A DNA stretch of 64,000 nt from Astrocystis sublimbata (taxonomy: Eukaryota > Ascomycota > Sordariomycetes > Xylariales > Xylariaceae): the NCBI GenBank assembly GCA_022453515.1, contig JAJNNY010000092.1, positions 1 through 64,000 on the forward strand, written 5' to 3'. The position numbers were made by a program, and so were the translations under genes. Position 1 is the first letter of the stretch; each line of letters starts with the position of its first letter. Below, one piece after another: positions 10,024-22,583 of this stretch. The notes under the pieces were generated by a model, which made no database searches, had not been told where the DNA came from, and worked only from the letters and a program-made list of their open reading frames with translations.

Positions 10024-12742
10024 TCATCTAGCCCAGAACATGACAATTTCGTCAAAGTCCTTTTCCTTTAATACCCTATCTTGCACCCGACTCGCGCGTG
10101 TAAAGGTTTCCCATAGCATTGTGGCATTATCCAAAAGAGTCTGAGTCTGCTGCCCTTCTTGACCCATCTCGCGCATGACTTTGGCTCTCAGATACATACA
10201 GCGGGCACGTTCAGGAACGTGAAATTCGCTCTCGCGATTCCAAATGGCAAGAGCGTCATCGAGACGTGATCTGAACATGTTATTAGAACTCATTCCAACG
10301 TTATTGGCCAAGGAGCAGACTTGCATTGCTCTTTCGAAACAGCGTTCCTGGATGTCATAACGTGCCATAATGCAATAGATATCCGCTGTACCGGGGTGGT
10401 GTTTCCCATGAGTCTTTTCATACTGGGTCATTGCGTACCCATGGAGGCGTTTAGCTTTTTCTATATTGTTCCGAGAAAGCTCAATGTTGCCAAGAGCAGC
10501 ATGATAGGCCCCGCTCCTGCGCATAGTAGTTAGAACCATTCTATGCTTACTACCCTATATAACTTCTCACTTACTTGTACGAGTAGGTGTCGAACTTGCC
10601 AAACTTTTCTTCACGAATAGCCAGGCCATCTCGTAAAATTTCTTCCGCTTGGTATAATCGACCCTGAAGCCATAGATTGTATCCCAGCATGAGCTTGTGT
10701 GAAGAAGCAAGCTCTTTGTCTTCGAGTTTGGCTAGAACCTGAAGTGACGCCGTCAGGTTCTCTTCCGCAGCACTGTGATTCCCAATCATCATCAAAGCGG
10801 TGGCGTATTGACAGTATCCGGCGGCGATGTTTCGATCAATGACTCCAGTCCTCTTGACATGGGCTTTCCAATACTGTAATACTAAGTCAGTGTTTTGCAG
10901 TGCCATCTCAGAGTTGTTTGTCCACGTTCCGATCGCGCCAAGCGTGTGCTGGATGTCGCTCAGAGTCCTCTCACTGTCTTCGCCAAGGGGTATGCTTTTG
11001 CAGATGGTTTCGGCTAGCCTGAGGAGGGACAGTATTGGTTTGATGTTCATCTGCTCGAATTGGATCCTGTGCAAGTTGAGCTCCTTTTCAAAATTGACAT
11101 TTCACAGGAACGAGATACATACCAAGAGCAGCGATACAATAGCTTTGCCAGCACCAAACTTGGTTCCCATCCATCTGTAGGTGAGCATCGGTCGTAAAGC
11201 TCTACGATACGACTCAAATGGTGGAGCAAAGGGTTACAGGCAGCCCATCGTTCAACGCCGTGGCTCCGACCCGACCATAGGGGAGATTCGAAGTGTTTCA
11301 TCAGAAGGGCAACAACACAACGCAGAGCTTCGTTGCGACGATCCTTTTCCATGTACAGCTGGAAGACATCTTGAACAGAACGATGGATCCGAAGGTACTG
11401 ATCGTCTAATTTAACATATGCGCGGATCTTGAGTTCTTTTCTTGCTGCGTAGTATGCGCTCAGTTCTGTTGGGAATCCTTGGAGAATTTTATTGGCATCG
11501 ATGAGATGTATCTTTTCCAGTATAGCTTGACTGACTCGATCAGGGTCAAGAAAACTGAGGGTTTCCGCCAACGCCATAGCCGCAGGAGTCAAGCGCGTCG
11601 TCGCCCAACTCAAAGCCAAATTACCTCTAGGTGGGATTGTCGAGGGAATCCCGACGCTGTTGACCGTATCCATATGATTCACTAGACTTGGTCGCTGGCT
11701 AGCACGCTTATACCATATGATGAAGTCTTGAAAGCTAATCTCCATGTCTAGCATAAGCTGTGCGCATTGGAGCAAAGCCAATGGCATTCCACCTAGAACG
11801 TCGGCAATTTCAAGAGACCGCTCAACATGGATTTCGGAATGAGTATTGGTCCACTCCCTTATGAGCTCTGCACCTTGCGTTATAGGTAGAGGCGCAAGCT
11901 CTTTGATATGAACTTGCACTGATCTAATCTGAAGTTGCTTCATATGACGCTCAAAACGTTCCTGGGTTTTCCGCGTGGTGATCAGTATTGACCCGGTGCC
12001 TGGTGGGGGAAGGAACCCTTCGAGGACATCTAGGTCGTCGGCATTATCGAAGATGAGAAGCCAGCGGGCATTGTTGGGAGTGACAATATTTTGAGTTTGC
12101 TCGAGCACTTTAACTGGGTTCGCTAGCCAACGCTTGACGTCTTCTTCGGCGGATTTGGGGTCGAAGTCAGTGCCATAGTTTCTTAGATTGAGCGCCTGCG
12201 CGATCTGTGTGAAGCGCTCTCGAACCTTGTCCCGGGAGCTAGAATCGACCCAAAACACGGCATCATAGTTTTCCCGACGCGAACATGCGAAGGCGGCTAC
12301 TAGTGATGTTTTCCCTACTCCAGGGAGGCCGGTGATAGCTATGAGACAATTTGGCTCAACAGTTGAATCATGCTGGATAGCCTGCGGCTCGGGGCTTAAC
12401 TCGGTGAAAATGAGGTGATCGTCAAGGTACTGAAGCTCATTCTCGCGACCCACTATGTTTTCGTTTTGGAAGCACTCTTCCATCAGCAGACAAGGGAGAT
12501 TTGTTTTCGGCACTTGAGTTGTTCTATTATCCTTGACGGGAACAACAACAAAATCACTCCCTTGTGTCAGTATTGCACTAACCACATTGTCAGTATTCTT
12601 GACATCAAAAGCTTGACTTGAACACGTACTCAACTTTGGAACTGCTCTCCAGACCGATACTGGACGGGTGCCCGTAAGAGCTCTTGCTGGTCATGGATGA
12701 AGCAACGGATGGAGCGCTCGATCGATCGGTTGGTTTTGCCAT
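10024..12742 (-). CDS. NB-TPR NLR-type protein (STAND ATPase, 850 aa)
   Basis: Proposed exons on the minus strand are 12742-12630, 12577-11123, 11066-10575 and 10516-10024, with introns of 52, 56 and 58 nt. They sum to 851 codons. The NTPase module has a P-loop GLPGVGKTS (about 121-129), Walker B WLLIFDNAD (about 210-218), GSILITTR (about 233) and a GLPL-like GGMPLAL (about 300). These are NB-ARC hallmarks of signalling ATPases that oligomerise on ligand sensing. The C-terminal third (about 520-850) is helical and TPR-like, for example AEENLTASLQVL, AEEILRDGLAIREEKFG and AKRLHGYAMTQYEKTHGKHHP. The region before the NB domain is only about 100 residues, and I see no known effector domain (HET, patatin, PNP, HeLo). 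Either it signals through a partner, or an upstream exon is missed, or the protein is truncated. Fungal NLRs act in non-self recognition and cell-death control. Confidence 0.9.
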
Positions 12743-13951
12743 GTTGTCCAGAGGTAGCAATAGGCGCAAGAAGATGTCAAAACCTACTGCGCATACTTTG
12801 GTGCTATATGGTAGATCTCAAGATGATAGAGGGAGGGAATGGATGTCACTAAGGGCGGCGTAGTAAGATTTGGGTCTCAGATTGTGACGAAAGGTTCATC
12901 CATAGGCATGGGAGCACAATGTCAATTCTTTTGATGCAAGGTAGGTAGCTACACAGTGATAGGTTGCCCAAGAAGCCACCGATGTCTCCCTGAACACTCA
13001 GCCTGTCATCTCCCATCCCTTACCTGCTGATGACGAGTTGTTTACCGACTGAGGATTGCAATCTGACAGGTCGTGGCGCACGTGGCAGCGGCAGTCATCC
13101 AGCCAGTCACGTCAATCCAATGTCTCGGCGGTTACAATGGGAATTGCCATGATTTACTTACTGACCGGTGTCAGTGCAAACAGTTAGTTATGCATAAATC
13201 ATGCCTCGATTTCGGTTTATAGTAGATCTTCAGTTGTGATGGAATGCCCTTGGGAGTGTGCCGTGGGCTCAGTATAAAGTGGAATTTGAGCTGGAGATAA
13301 GATGAGAAGGGCATATACCTTGGGCCAAACAACACATTCCAAACAACACATTTCAAAAAAACACATTTCAAAAAAACACATTTCAAAAAAAACCTTACAC
13401 ATACACTTTGGTCATAAGCCAAATTTTCATTCTCCATCTAGAAGGTTTCAAAAAACATGTGAATATCTCACTCACTTCTCATGCCTTGTTTTATTCTCAA
13501 TTTCTCATGAACATTGTTGCAGCCAAAATCCCCACACTCCAGCCACACCCGCCCATGCCGCCCTACTTGGCGCGGGGCATATTGTGGCTTGTCGCTCCAA
13601 GCTACCTACAGCCAATCGGCGTGCATAGATAGACCGTTACAGCTCCGCTAGCTCGGCCCATGCCCGCCATGTCCGCCATGCTGCGGCTGCTGTGGATCGC
13701 TGAGCTCACTGACTCTAGCGCATTTTGATGGACCGAATTGACTGCTCAATCGTCACCGCAGCCGGCTGCAACCACAACCATAGCATCTCACATCACCAAT
13801 CTCGCCGGCACCACCACGACCACCTCCAGCACCCCCACACATCCCGACGAGCGCGCCCGCCAGCTTGATCGACCATTTCCCTCCGACCGACCCCCGATCT
13901 ACCTCTACCGCTACCCCGAATCGCGCATCGAACCACAACATTGTAGCCGCA
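12743..13951. other. Intergenic region between NLR and NDUFB7 genes
   Basis: This divergent promoter region has no supported coding sequence. It contains the 15-bp repeat array at 13346-13390. A C-rich, CACC/ACCAC-rich stretch (about 13740-13900) precedes the NDUFB7 start and is probably its 5' UTR. Confidence 0.45.
13346..13390. repeat. 15-bp tandem repeat ACACATTTCAAAAAA (3 copies)
   Basis: Three identical units lie at 13346-13360, 13361-13375 and 13376-13390, with a degenerate copy just upstream (about 13332-13345). It is a minisatellite in the divergent promoter region between the NLR and NDUFB7 genes. Confidence 0.9.
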
Positions 13952-14912
13952 ATGGGTCTCTTCAGTTCAGCCTCCGAGGGCTCGCCCAGTACGTGATGAA
14001 CAATTCGCTTCAGTCCCTTCCGAGTCAAGCGCATCACAGCACATGACTGCACAGCCCAGGACACAGAGCACAGAGTGCACCCACCAGTACCTTCGTGGCA
14101 TCCAATTGCACCGATCCAACGCAGTGTCTTGAAGCACCTTGATGTCGAGCGCATCATGCCCCGTACTCCATTCCCTGTTCCTCGTCCACGTCCATCGCAT
14201 TTTATATACCTGGTAGAGCAGTGAGCTGGGAGCAAGGAGCAAGGAGACAGACAGGGAGACAGAAACACAGGAGGGGGCAGCAAGTGCAGACAGAAGCAGC
14301 AGGAGGAAGATGAAAGAAGTGAGGAAAGAAAGAACACGGACACGAAGAGATGGAGATAGGGACGTAGAAGAAGACGAATGGACACATAAACAACCATACA
14401 CGAACTCAGACACGAACCATACCCACGAACCCATGCATACACACACACTCCCCGAAAAAACGAACGAGCAACCACCAAGCCCCGTCATTACCAGTACAGA
14501 AACAATTCAGCTCAGCTGACCAATGCCTACTTGGGAAACAACAGAACCGGCCACCCGCGAAGAGATGCGCGACGCCAAGCTGCCCATCGCCTACCGCGAC
14601 AGCTGCGCCAACCTGCTGATCCCGCTCAACCGCTGCCGCGTCGACACGTACTACCTGCCGTGGAAGTGTGAGGTGCGTTACCTGTCTCTCTCTCTTTTTC
14701 CCTCCCATTTCCTTCCCTGCGCACACGCGACATACAAACATGAGACAAGATGGAAGAACCGAAGGGGAGAAGGGGAGGAAAAAGTGAAAGCTAACCCCCA
14801 CCTACAGGACGAGCGCCACAGCTACGAAAAGTGCCAATACGTCGAGTTCAAGAAGCGCGTCGCCAAGATGGAGGAGTTGCGCGCCTCCAAGGACGGTGCC
14901 AGGAGTAACTAA
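13952..14912 (+). CDS. NADH:ubiquinone oxidoreductase B18 subunit (NDUFB7 homologue), 89 aa
   Basis: Proposed exons are 13952-13988, 14545-14672 and 14808-14912 (introns 556 and 135 nt), summing to 90 codons. This accessory subunit of mitochondrial complex I sits on the intermembrane-space side of the membrane arm. The diagnostic twin CX9C motif is complete: Cys33/Cys43 in CANLLIPLNRC and Cys54/Cys64 in CEDERHSYEKC, forming the two disulfides of a CHCH hairpin imported by the Mia40 route. The C-terminus KKRVAKMEELRASK is typical of fungi. I chose the distant first exon (MGLFSSASEGSP) because its phase joins exactly to the AG at 14543-14544, giving SPKPATREEM. Starting at the ATG at 14523 would also give an open frame but loses this N-terminus. 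The CTGAC branch site lies about 24 nt before that AG. Confidence 0.9.
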
Positions 14913-15403
14913 ATATTATTTTACTTGACTTCACTTCACGTCACTCACAAGTCGAGTCGAGGGTAGCCGAGGGGACGTATAGAGGGACGGGATTGAGTGA
15001 GGGCTGAGAATTGAAAGAAGCATTCCATTCGGCATGAGCACCATGTATATTGATCAATCAAGCTTTCAACAATATCATGAACAAAAGGACCGAAAGACCG
15101 AAACTGTGCTATCTCGAGATCCTAAAGCCCTCGAGAGCAGAGCAGAACCAAACACACTCAGGCACTTAAGCACTCAATTGAACGCTGTGTATCTTTGATA
15201 TTGTAATCGAAGACTACCTACACAAGGTACAGGCACACGAAGTAGGCGAATGCATAAGCAAAGCAGTACAGGTAGATGCATCCAGTCTTTGCCCCCAACC
15301 TCAAGCCAAGTAAGTTGACCCCACGGTCCCAAGCCCCGACCCGTCATTCCCGCGCCTACGGCCACAGCCAGGTAACCACGGCCGCAGCAGCAGCAGCTGC
15401 TCC
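14913..15403. other. Convergent 3' intergenic region
   Basis: No gene here. The stretch holds the 3' UTRs of NDUFB7 (plus) and the coilin-like gene (minus). I see no repeat of note. Confidence 0.45.
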
Positions 15404-18400
15404 CTAGACATCCCACCGTCCTCTTGTACCTGCCCACTGCGCCTGGGTGCCCTTTTTCTTCTTCATCTTCTTCTGCTTCTGAACCCACCCCTCCCCCTTC
15501 GGCAAGCTACTGCTTCCTTGGTCTCGGCCTTGGTCGCTATCTGGTTGTCGTCGTGGTGAGGAAGGAACCGGCTGAGTGTCGTCCGCATAGTCTTCGTCCC
15601 GCAGGTCATCCGGTTCTTCCACATCCGAGGATGGAGGGTCTGACGAAAGCTCAACGACCTGCGAGCCCGCGGGGATCGTAGTGAAGCGCCGCGATGACCT
15701 CGTGTTGACATTGAGCGCCGAAGGAGGCGGAGCCGAGCTTGATATTGTGGACGGGTTGGGGGTCGATGCCGTTCTCCTGCTGGTGCTCCCTTTGGTGTTC
15801 CTATTGTTGTGAGCAGGAAATGAAGTAGATGTAGAGACGGGTTGCCATTGAAGGGGCCGAGACCGGGGCTGAGGTTGTGTTGACGGAGGCGGCTTAGACC
15901 CCCACTCCGACCCAGACTCAGAAACCTCCGTACCCTGACCCGCATCCAGCCCTCTCCCTCTCCTCGGAGGTGGCAGTGAGATGGACTCCAGCTGCGGCGC
16001 CCTAGTCTTCCTAGTCCTAGTCCTCGGCACAAAGAGCATGTCGTCCGTCGTGTCCGACTCGTCGAACAGGTTGTCAAACTGGTCGAGTGTCTCGTCCATC
16101 TTGTCCCTCAAATCCTTCTCTTGCTTGACTAAGACGGACGAATCCTTCTCCTTTTTGATCATCATCGCCTGAGACCCAGTTTGACTCTGGCTCCGGCTTA
16201 AATTCATACTACTGCTCGGTGCCACCGGAGTAGAGTACTCGAAAATCAAGTCGTCGTCGAACTGCTCGTCGAGTCTGCGCATCGCCTCCTCATACTTGGA
16301 CTGATTGCTCTGGATACTGGACGTCGGATCGGCATCGGGCGCGGGCGCGGGCGTGTTGGACTTAGATTTAGACTTGGATTTGTACCTAGACAGAGACATA
16401 GGCGTAGACATGGGTTTCGAGGCAGACATAGATACCGGTAACGAAGATGAGATCGCTGCCTGGCCCGGGCTCTGCATGTTCTGAGAGTGAGACGTCTGCG
16501 CCGTGCAGAAGAGGGAGCTAGCCGAAGATGGTAATTGTGAGTTGGGTATCACTGAAGGGGAGAGTCTGGCCCTGGTATACTCGGCCGTCGTCTTGCTATT
16601 ACCCGGCGTAGGCGTAGGGGTTTGCTGAATGGGAACTGGAGTGGGCGAACGGTGTTCTGATGGAGCGCTATTCCGTTCACGACTGCTGCCTCGGTGCTCG
16701 ATCTCATCTGTCGCGGCGAATGGTACAGAAAGGCTATTATCGTCAATGTCCATGGCATAGTCGAGTTGTCGACCACTGTAGACACTACTGGTCGAAGAGG
16801 GGACGGCGACATGCGGTAAAGGCAGCACCATGTCCGGAGTTCCCGTGGTGAGGCCACTGTCGACCTCGTCACCTAGGTGTGGCTGGGACGATATGATGGT
16901 AGGCAAAGGCATGGGGCTCGTGATATGGGACTGCGAGGACTCAATCTGTTCCTGGACCCAGGTGTGGATGGGCGAATGACTGTCGAGCGCTTGGCTAGTG
17001 GTTTCGTGAAGTTGGCGAGAGGGGCTGCTAATCTGAGAGACGTCGGACATGGCCCAGTCAGTGGTCTGCTGATATTGCCCGGCTTGATGGGACGTTGCAT
17101 TACTTGGATCCATAACATTCGGCGCAGCGCTAGCATCGCTCTGTCTTGCGCTCGGTTGCCCGCTCAGCCTGCCTTCTGGTGAAACACCTGCCGCGGAAAC
17201 ATTGTCGACGATATCACCATCAGTTGTTGATACCGGCGCTGCTGACGGGGTGGGGTCCAGATGGCCAGATGCGATTGATGTGGTGGGTTTCGCTCGATCC
17301 TCGATACCGATGCTGTTCTCATCTGTTTCAATCGAAACAAGACAATTGGAACTGGGTCCAAGCTCAACCGTCGGGTCCAATGGTTGTTGCAGGATTCTCG
17401 GGTCTTGCATTTCGGCCTACAGATTGGGACCGGATTAGTATAACGAGCGTTTTCGTAACAAGAAGAGCTTGGTAGGGACGATGCATGCTTGATAGGGCAC
17501 GACCTTCGTCAGAAACACCATCTGGTTGAGAGCACATACCCAAGGCATGTCACGGTAACCTTCGTCATTGTCGTCGTTGTCGTCGACTCCTTCCTCTTCA
17601 AGCAAGTCCGGCGCTTCGAATTTACCATAGATACGTTGACCCGTGACCTCATCATATTTCTTTTCGTTCCCGTCCAGGTAGCGGTCTCTCTTGGCCAAGC
17701 AAACTTCGAGCGTCGCAGCATCGTCGTCGACGGCGGCCACAATGGCTGAGACTCGGGAGAGTTGGGGCTGCCACTTGGTGGCGGAAGAACAGGACCACTT
17801 TTGCCAAGTAATGACCATACCTACTTGCACTTCACCAGGGTGTAGAACAGGGAGTGTTGTAATGTCTGCAAATTTCAGGAGTCAATTTCACGTAGAGAGC
17901 ACAAAAAGCTCGGAAATCCGAACGACAAATGAGAATCGAGATGAATCCAGCGACTCTGCTTCACTCCGCTTCCGCCCACGCCTGGAGGCATCATTGATTG
18001 AGACAGGACCGATAGCCCCTAGCAAGCATACCTTGAGGTAACGATGGCAAATCGTCTAGATCAGTCGCATTGGCCGGGTTCGTACCCTGGGTATCGTCTT
18101 GGCCTTTATCGTCATGAGAGTCAGGTATGACATCATCATAGTTGAGCATGATGTTGTCGCTGTCCCTTTCGCCTGCATGGTGCTTGTCGAAGCCCGATCC
18201 GTCGACTTCATTGCGTTTCCTCTTCTGTCCCACCTGACTGTCATCGTTGTAGTATCCGGCATGGTTGCGTTGCGACTTTTTGCCTTTACCACCCCGTTTG
18301 TTCCCCTTGAAAAACGAGGTAAATTGTTGTTGAGGATCCCATCTCTGTTGGAATGGGAATGGAGGCTCCACAAGTTCGATATTGTCGTAGCAGCATTCGA

Positions 18401-21242
18401 CAGCCCTGTAGTTGATTTTGGATCTCCACGCAAGAATGTCTTCTTCCTTGGCTGCATTCACAGGGCAACTGGTAGTTGATGGAGCAGGTGGCTCAGCTTG
18501 CCGACTCTTCGAGCTTTGAGAGCCGGCTTCAAACTCAGCTTGGATCTTCTCACGTAGCTTGGCTTCATCCTCCTTCGTCTTGGGGTTACCAAGGCCTAAC
18601 GAGCCAAGGATCATACGACGACCCGCGTTGCGATCGAGGCGACGTCTCTTGCTCTCGGTTCCAGAAACCTCACTTTCATCCCGTGGTGCTTCTTCATGAT
18701 TTGACGGCTCGGGACGTTGTGTGATTGAGGGGCTATGGTTAGACTTCCTTGGGGCACCAAGTTCGATGCCACCATTTGCAATCGCATCGAGTAGTTCTTT
18801 CCGTTTAGCCGCAAAGCGAGCAGCCTCGTCCATCAGAGCAGGAACCTCGGCAGTTGGGGTGTCTTTTGTCGTCGCATCGCCGGCAGTTTCCAATGCTCGT
18901 CTCGCCTTCGCTGCTCTACGGCGAGCATTGCGGACCTTGGTCGCCGTCTTTCCGGCTCCGGGGGGGACTGGTTTGGGTGCTGCACTTGCTGTCAACGGGA
19001 TGTGAACGGGAGGAGGTTCCGGCAGTCTCTGTGGGGTGGGCGGTACACTGCTCTTGGGCGGTTCAACTTGATGGGACTTGTCGTCCGCTTCGGCTTCCTC
19101 TTCTTCAGACTCGGAACTTGAGTCTGAAGAAGAGCTCTGGCTATCAGATTCATCTGAGGAATCGCTAGAATCGCTGCGGTCTTTGTCATCAGCCGGCGAA
19201 CTGGTGAATCTCTGGACAGAGTACTCTTCAGGGCCGCTATCGCTGTCCTCGTCGCTCGAGTCGCTGTCACTGGCGGGACTTGATGGAGAGGGAAGCACGT
19301 CACCTATCGATCTGGCTCCGTCTGCGTCCGAGTCATCACTGCTCTCCGAGTCCGAAGGATCAGAGCCCGATCGATCAGACGAGCTTGAGGAATTTCCATC
19401 TGATGGGTCGTCATCATCCTCATCCCCGCTACTCGAGGCGTTGTCTTCATCGGAACTGTCTTCCTCGCTTGATGCGTCACTTGCGGCGGAACTAGTGCCA
19501 CTACTGGAAGCCTCATCGTCTTGATCCATTGGCTCGTCTGTAGAAGCCTTTAGTGTCGTTGATGTGGCCTCGCTATTGCCATTGGTCCTGTTGCTGTTGA
19601 ACGAGGCAGATACAGCGGCCATATGAGTCAACCCTGTGCCAGAGGTGATGGTGCCAGGGGGGAACCCAGCTCGATCTGGAAAATCTCGAGTCAGCCTTTT
19701 TCCTCACAAGCTTAAAGAGAAGTGTGTCAAAAGTCACATACCATATCTAAGGCGCAGGTGGTCAAGTTCGTCTTCATCCGCAGGTAGAGGCTCACCTCGA
19801 CCAGGATCTTCAGGCTGCTCAGCTGCGGGTGGTTCTTGGAACTTGCGCTTCTTGGACGATGAGCTGCCGCCGGTTTCCCGGACCGCAGCCGCCGCCGGTT
19901 TCGTCAGCAGTTGTGCTTGGTCTGATCCGATGCCGTGTAAGCGCTTGACACCCGGCTTCCAGGCGAGAACGGCCTTGCGCGATAGGCGCTGATCGAAAGA
20001 CTCGGATAGGATGTCAAAGACTCGGCTGAGGTTGCCGCCAGCTGCCATCAGTACGTCGTAGGTCATGTTGATGAAGCATTGGGGAAAGGCGGCATTCAGG
20101 ATCGTCAGCTTATCCAGGGTCTCAAGGCTGATATTATCAGCTCGGAAGTGACTGAGTTCTCGGCCAGAGTTCGCAATGACACGGTCACACGCTGCTTGCA
20201 TTGGTTCAGGCTGCGGTTCTTCGTCTTGATGGTCGGAGTAGTCTTGCTCGCCATTCTCGTCACTCGTTTCGTCATGGGTGTCGACAGCTGTCCGGACGAT
20301 GGTTTCATCGTCTCCGCCCTCTGACTCGTCCTCAGGCTCTTCGTCCGTTTCGCCATCTGTGTCGACAGCTGTTCGGATGACAGTGTCATTGCCCCCCTCG
20401 CTCTCAGACGCATCGTCGGACTCTGCTTCCGATTGATTCATTTCGGAATTACCACTGTCACTGTCCAGATCATGACCATCGCTACTGTCATCACCGCCAT
20501 GGTAATCATCGTCGTCTTCGTCGTCGGTGTCAGTGTCGGCATCGTGCAAACCGCCGGCAAAGCGAGTGGCGCTGCGTGGGGGTGTGGGTTGGTCGGGCCG
20601 CGATTCGCCGTGGGTCAGTCGGAGCACGGGAGACGAGTCGCTCTCGGAATCTGGGTGGCGATGGTGGTGGCTATAGCTAGGCTGGCTGTAGGTGAGTCTC
20701 GCTCGCTTGGGCGGGGGGATGTGGATGGCGGGGCGACCAGCCGGAGCTCGGAGACTGGGGCGGCCGAAGGGCACACCGTCGACCAAGTGTCTGCCATCGG
20801 AGGAGATCTGCAAACGGCCGCTGATACGTCGGCGGCGGTTGTCATCGGTCTCGAGAGAGCGGATGCTGCGGCACACCGGTTAGTACTAATGCCTCGAAGG
20901 GAACAGTGGTCAAAGGCAGAGGCAGAGGCAGAGGCAGAGGCAGAGGCAGAGGCGGGACAGGGAAATGGCGGCCACTCACAAGACTCTGTCATCCGGCTTG
21001 AGGACAGTGCGGACGAGGTGGTAATGCAGACACTCGTAGTCGGTGCCGTCGGTGTCGTGCAGCTCGACGACGTAGTCCTCGAGGCCCCAATGCTCGCTCT
21101 CGAGGGGCACTTGGTCGTTGAGCTGGATGAGCAGCTGGGAGATGGTCCGGTTCGTGTCGAGCTGGACGTGCCACATGAGCCGCAGCTCGGGGAGGCCATG
21201 GCGCCGCACGACGAGGCGCAGCCGCATGTCCTGGTCAGCCAT
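15404..21242 (-). CDS. Coilin-like nuclear protein (1789 aa)
   Basis: Proposed exons on the minus strand are 21242-20980, 20865-19742, 19675-18032, 17865-17540 and 17416-15404. They total 1790 codons with all phases matching, and the last intron has a TACTAAT branch site. The N-terminus (about 1-90; MRLRLVVRR, then LEDYVVELHD, then LKPDDRV) is a ubiquitin-like fold as in coilin and the related fungal DUF7357 region. A KRARL-type basic patch and long Asp/Glu/Ser-rich acidic tracts follow. WRSKINYRAVECC, then PFPFQQRWDP, near residue 878, and GMVITWQKW near 1020 match the atypical Tudor region of coilin. The last about 670 residues are low-complexity Ser/Pro/Thr with a KSKSKSKS run and a basic tail. 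Coilin scaffolds Cajal bodies and snRNP maturation; I infer a nuclear RNP role. Length far exceeds animal coilin (about 580) through disordered insertions. Confidence 0.85.
20915..20953. repeat. GGCAGA hexanucleotide microsatellite in coilin-like intron 1
   Basis: Six copies of GGCAGA plus GGC lie at 20915-20953, inside the 114-nt first intron (20866-20979). On the transcribed strand it reads as TCTGCC repeats, a pyrimidine-rich tract upstream of the acceptor. Confidence 0.9.
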
Positions 21243-22583
21243 CTTGGAGCTCCCACGACGGCGACCTCACGAGGCGTGGGTTCGATGCAAGATTAGGATT
21301 AAAGCTGATTGATAAATGGTGGCAGAGTATGATGGTTGGCCACGGTTGAATGATTGATTGAATGGGTTGTAAGGTGTAATGGTGGGTGGATGGTCGGGTG
21401 CGTGTTGCAATCCTATCGTGGGTGAAGTTCGAAAGTTGGGCAAGACTGCAGGAGGGATCTGGTTCGCGGTGGGCTGGATTGAAGGCAACAGGGAGACTTT
21501 TGGAAAGAAGATGGAAATTGAATGGGTGAGGGGAAAAGGGTATCAGGACTCAGGAATGAATAAAGTTCATGGTGCAGCAAGAATCACAGTTTCGTCTCGC
21601 AGATAGGGCAGGAGGTACCTGCGAAACTCTGCTACGAGAATCTTGGGTGGTAGAAGATGATGTCGTAGGCAGTCGCGTCGTCGCGGAAGAGGTACCTGCT
21701 GAGCTAGTGAGCTACGAGCCTACGATAGCGCCAAGGTCACCCTTATCGATTTCACTGTCTGCTCCACAGCTCCCCTACCTAGACCCCTGCAGCGACCGAG
21801 TGGGGTATCAGCCTGCTACCTAGGCTGCAGGTGGGCAAAGCTAACCTTGGAACACACTGCTGCTGGGGGGCAGGCGAGCCCCACTACAACTGAGGATGCA
21901 GCAGCTAGCAGCTCCGAACCAAGACTTGGAGCCCAGTGCCGTCCAGCAAGTTGTCAGTCCTTCAAAATACAAGCTCTGCTCATACATAAGATAGATGCCA
22001 GGTATGTTTCGAGTAAGTATGCTATCATAGATAGTTGAAGTTGAGTGTTCCAAGGACATAATACCTGCACTTGGGCGACGTATTGAATTTAGACGTACGA
22101 AGTCGATACTCGCACTTGTGAAGATACCGCATGTATACTGATTATAGAGGGTGATGGTGATAGTGATTGTTTTGCAAACTTGAAGCCCAGCCACGCCGCG
22201 AATGTACTTCGTGAAGCGTTACTCTACTCTCACATGGATCGCTTGACGAGTTACGATTGGGAAACCACCTGCACTCTCTCTTCTTGTATGCTAAGCTAAG
22301 CTTCCTATTCCAATTCCAACTCGTCAAGTCATCTGCACTGCACTAATACTCCCACCCCAACAACGCCAGCTCTGATATAGTATGTATGCACGATTGGTCT
22401 AAGATGAAGATAGGATATCATGTGTCTCGATGCAGGTATCTCGTGTCTAGGTGCGTTATGCGTAATATGCTCTATAGGTAGGTGGGCAGAGTATGATATA
22501 TGCGACTCCAAGATCAGTCAGGTATGGAGGTGCGCCGACTCGCCAACGCTGGTAGATCTAGCTTTTTCGCAGATTGTCTGTTC
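21243..22583. other. Intergenic region, no supported gene
   Basis: Frames here (for example 21379-21606, 21569-21823, 21841-22194) have no recognisable features. It holds the coilin-like promoter and the 3' UTR of the GTP cyclohydrolase gene. A short inverted match (CCTGCAG at about 21785 with CTGCAGG at about 21826) is present but unremarkable. Confidence 0.4.

Noticed and set aside
13753..14478. Minus-strand frame of 241 codons
   Set aside because: It overlaps the first exon and long intron of NDUFB7 and is Cys/Leu/Ser low-complexity from CT-rich repeats; no domain.
20433..21296. Plus-strand frame of 287 codons
   Set aside because: It is the opposite strand of the coilin-like exons, whose minus-strand frame is conserved and splices correctly.
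21250..21300. Possible tRNA T-loop (GGTTCGA)
   Set aside because: No acceptor stem or anticodon arm can be folded around it; similar GTTCGA hits elsewhere also fail.
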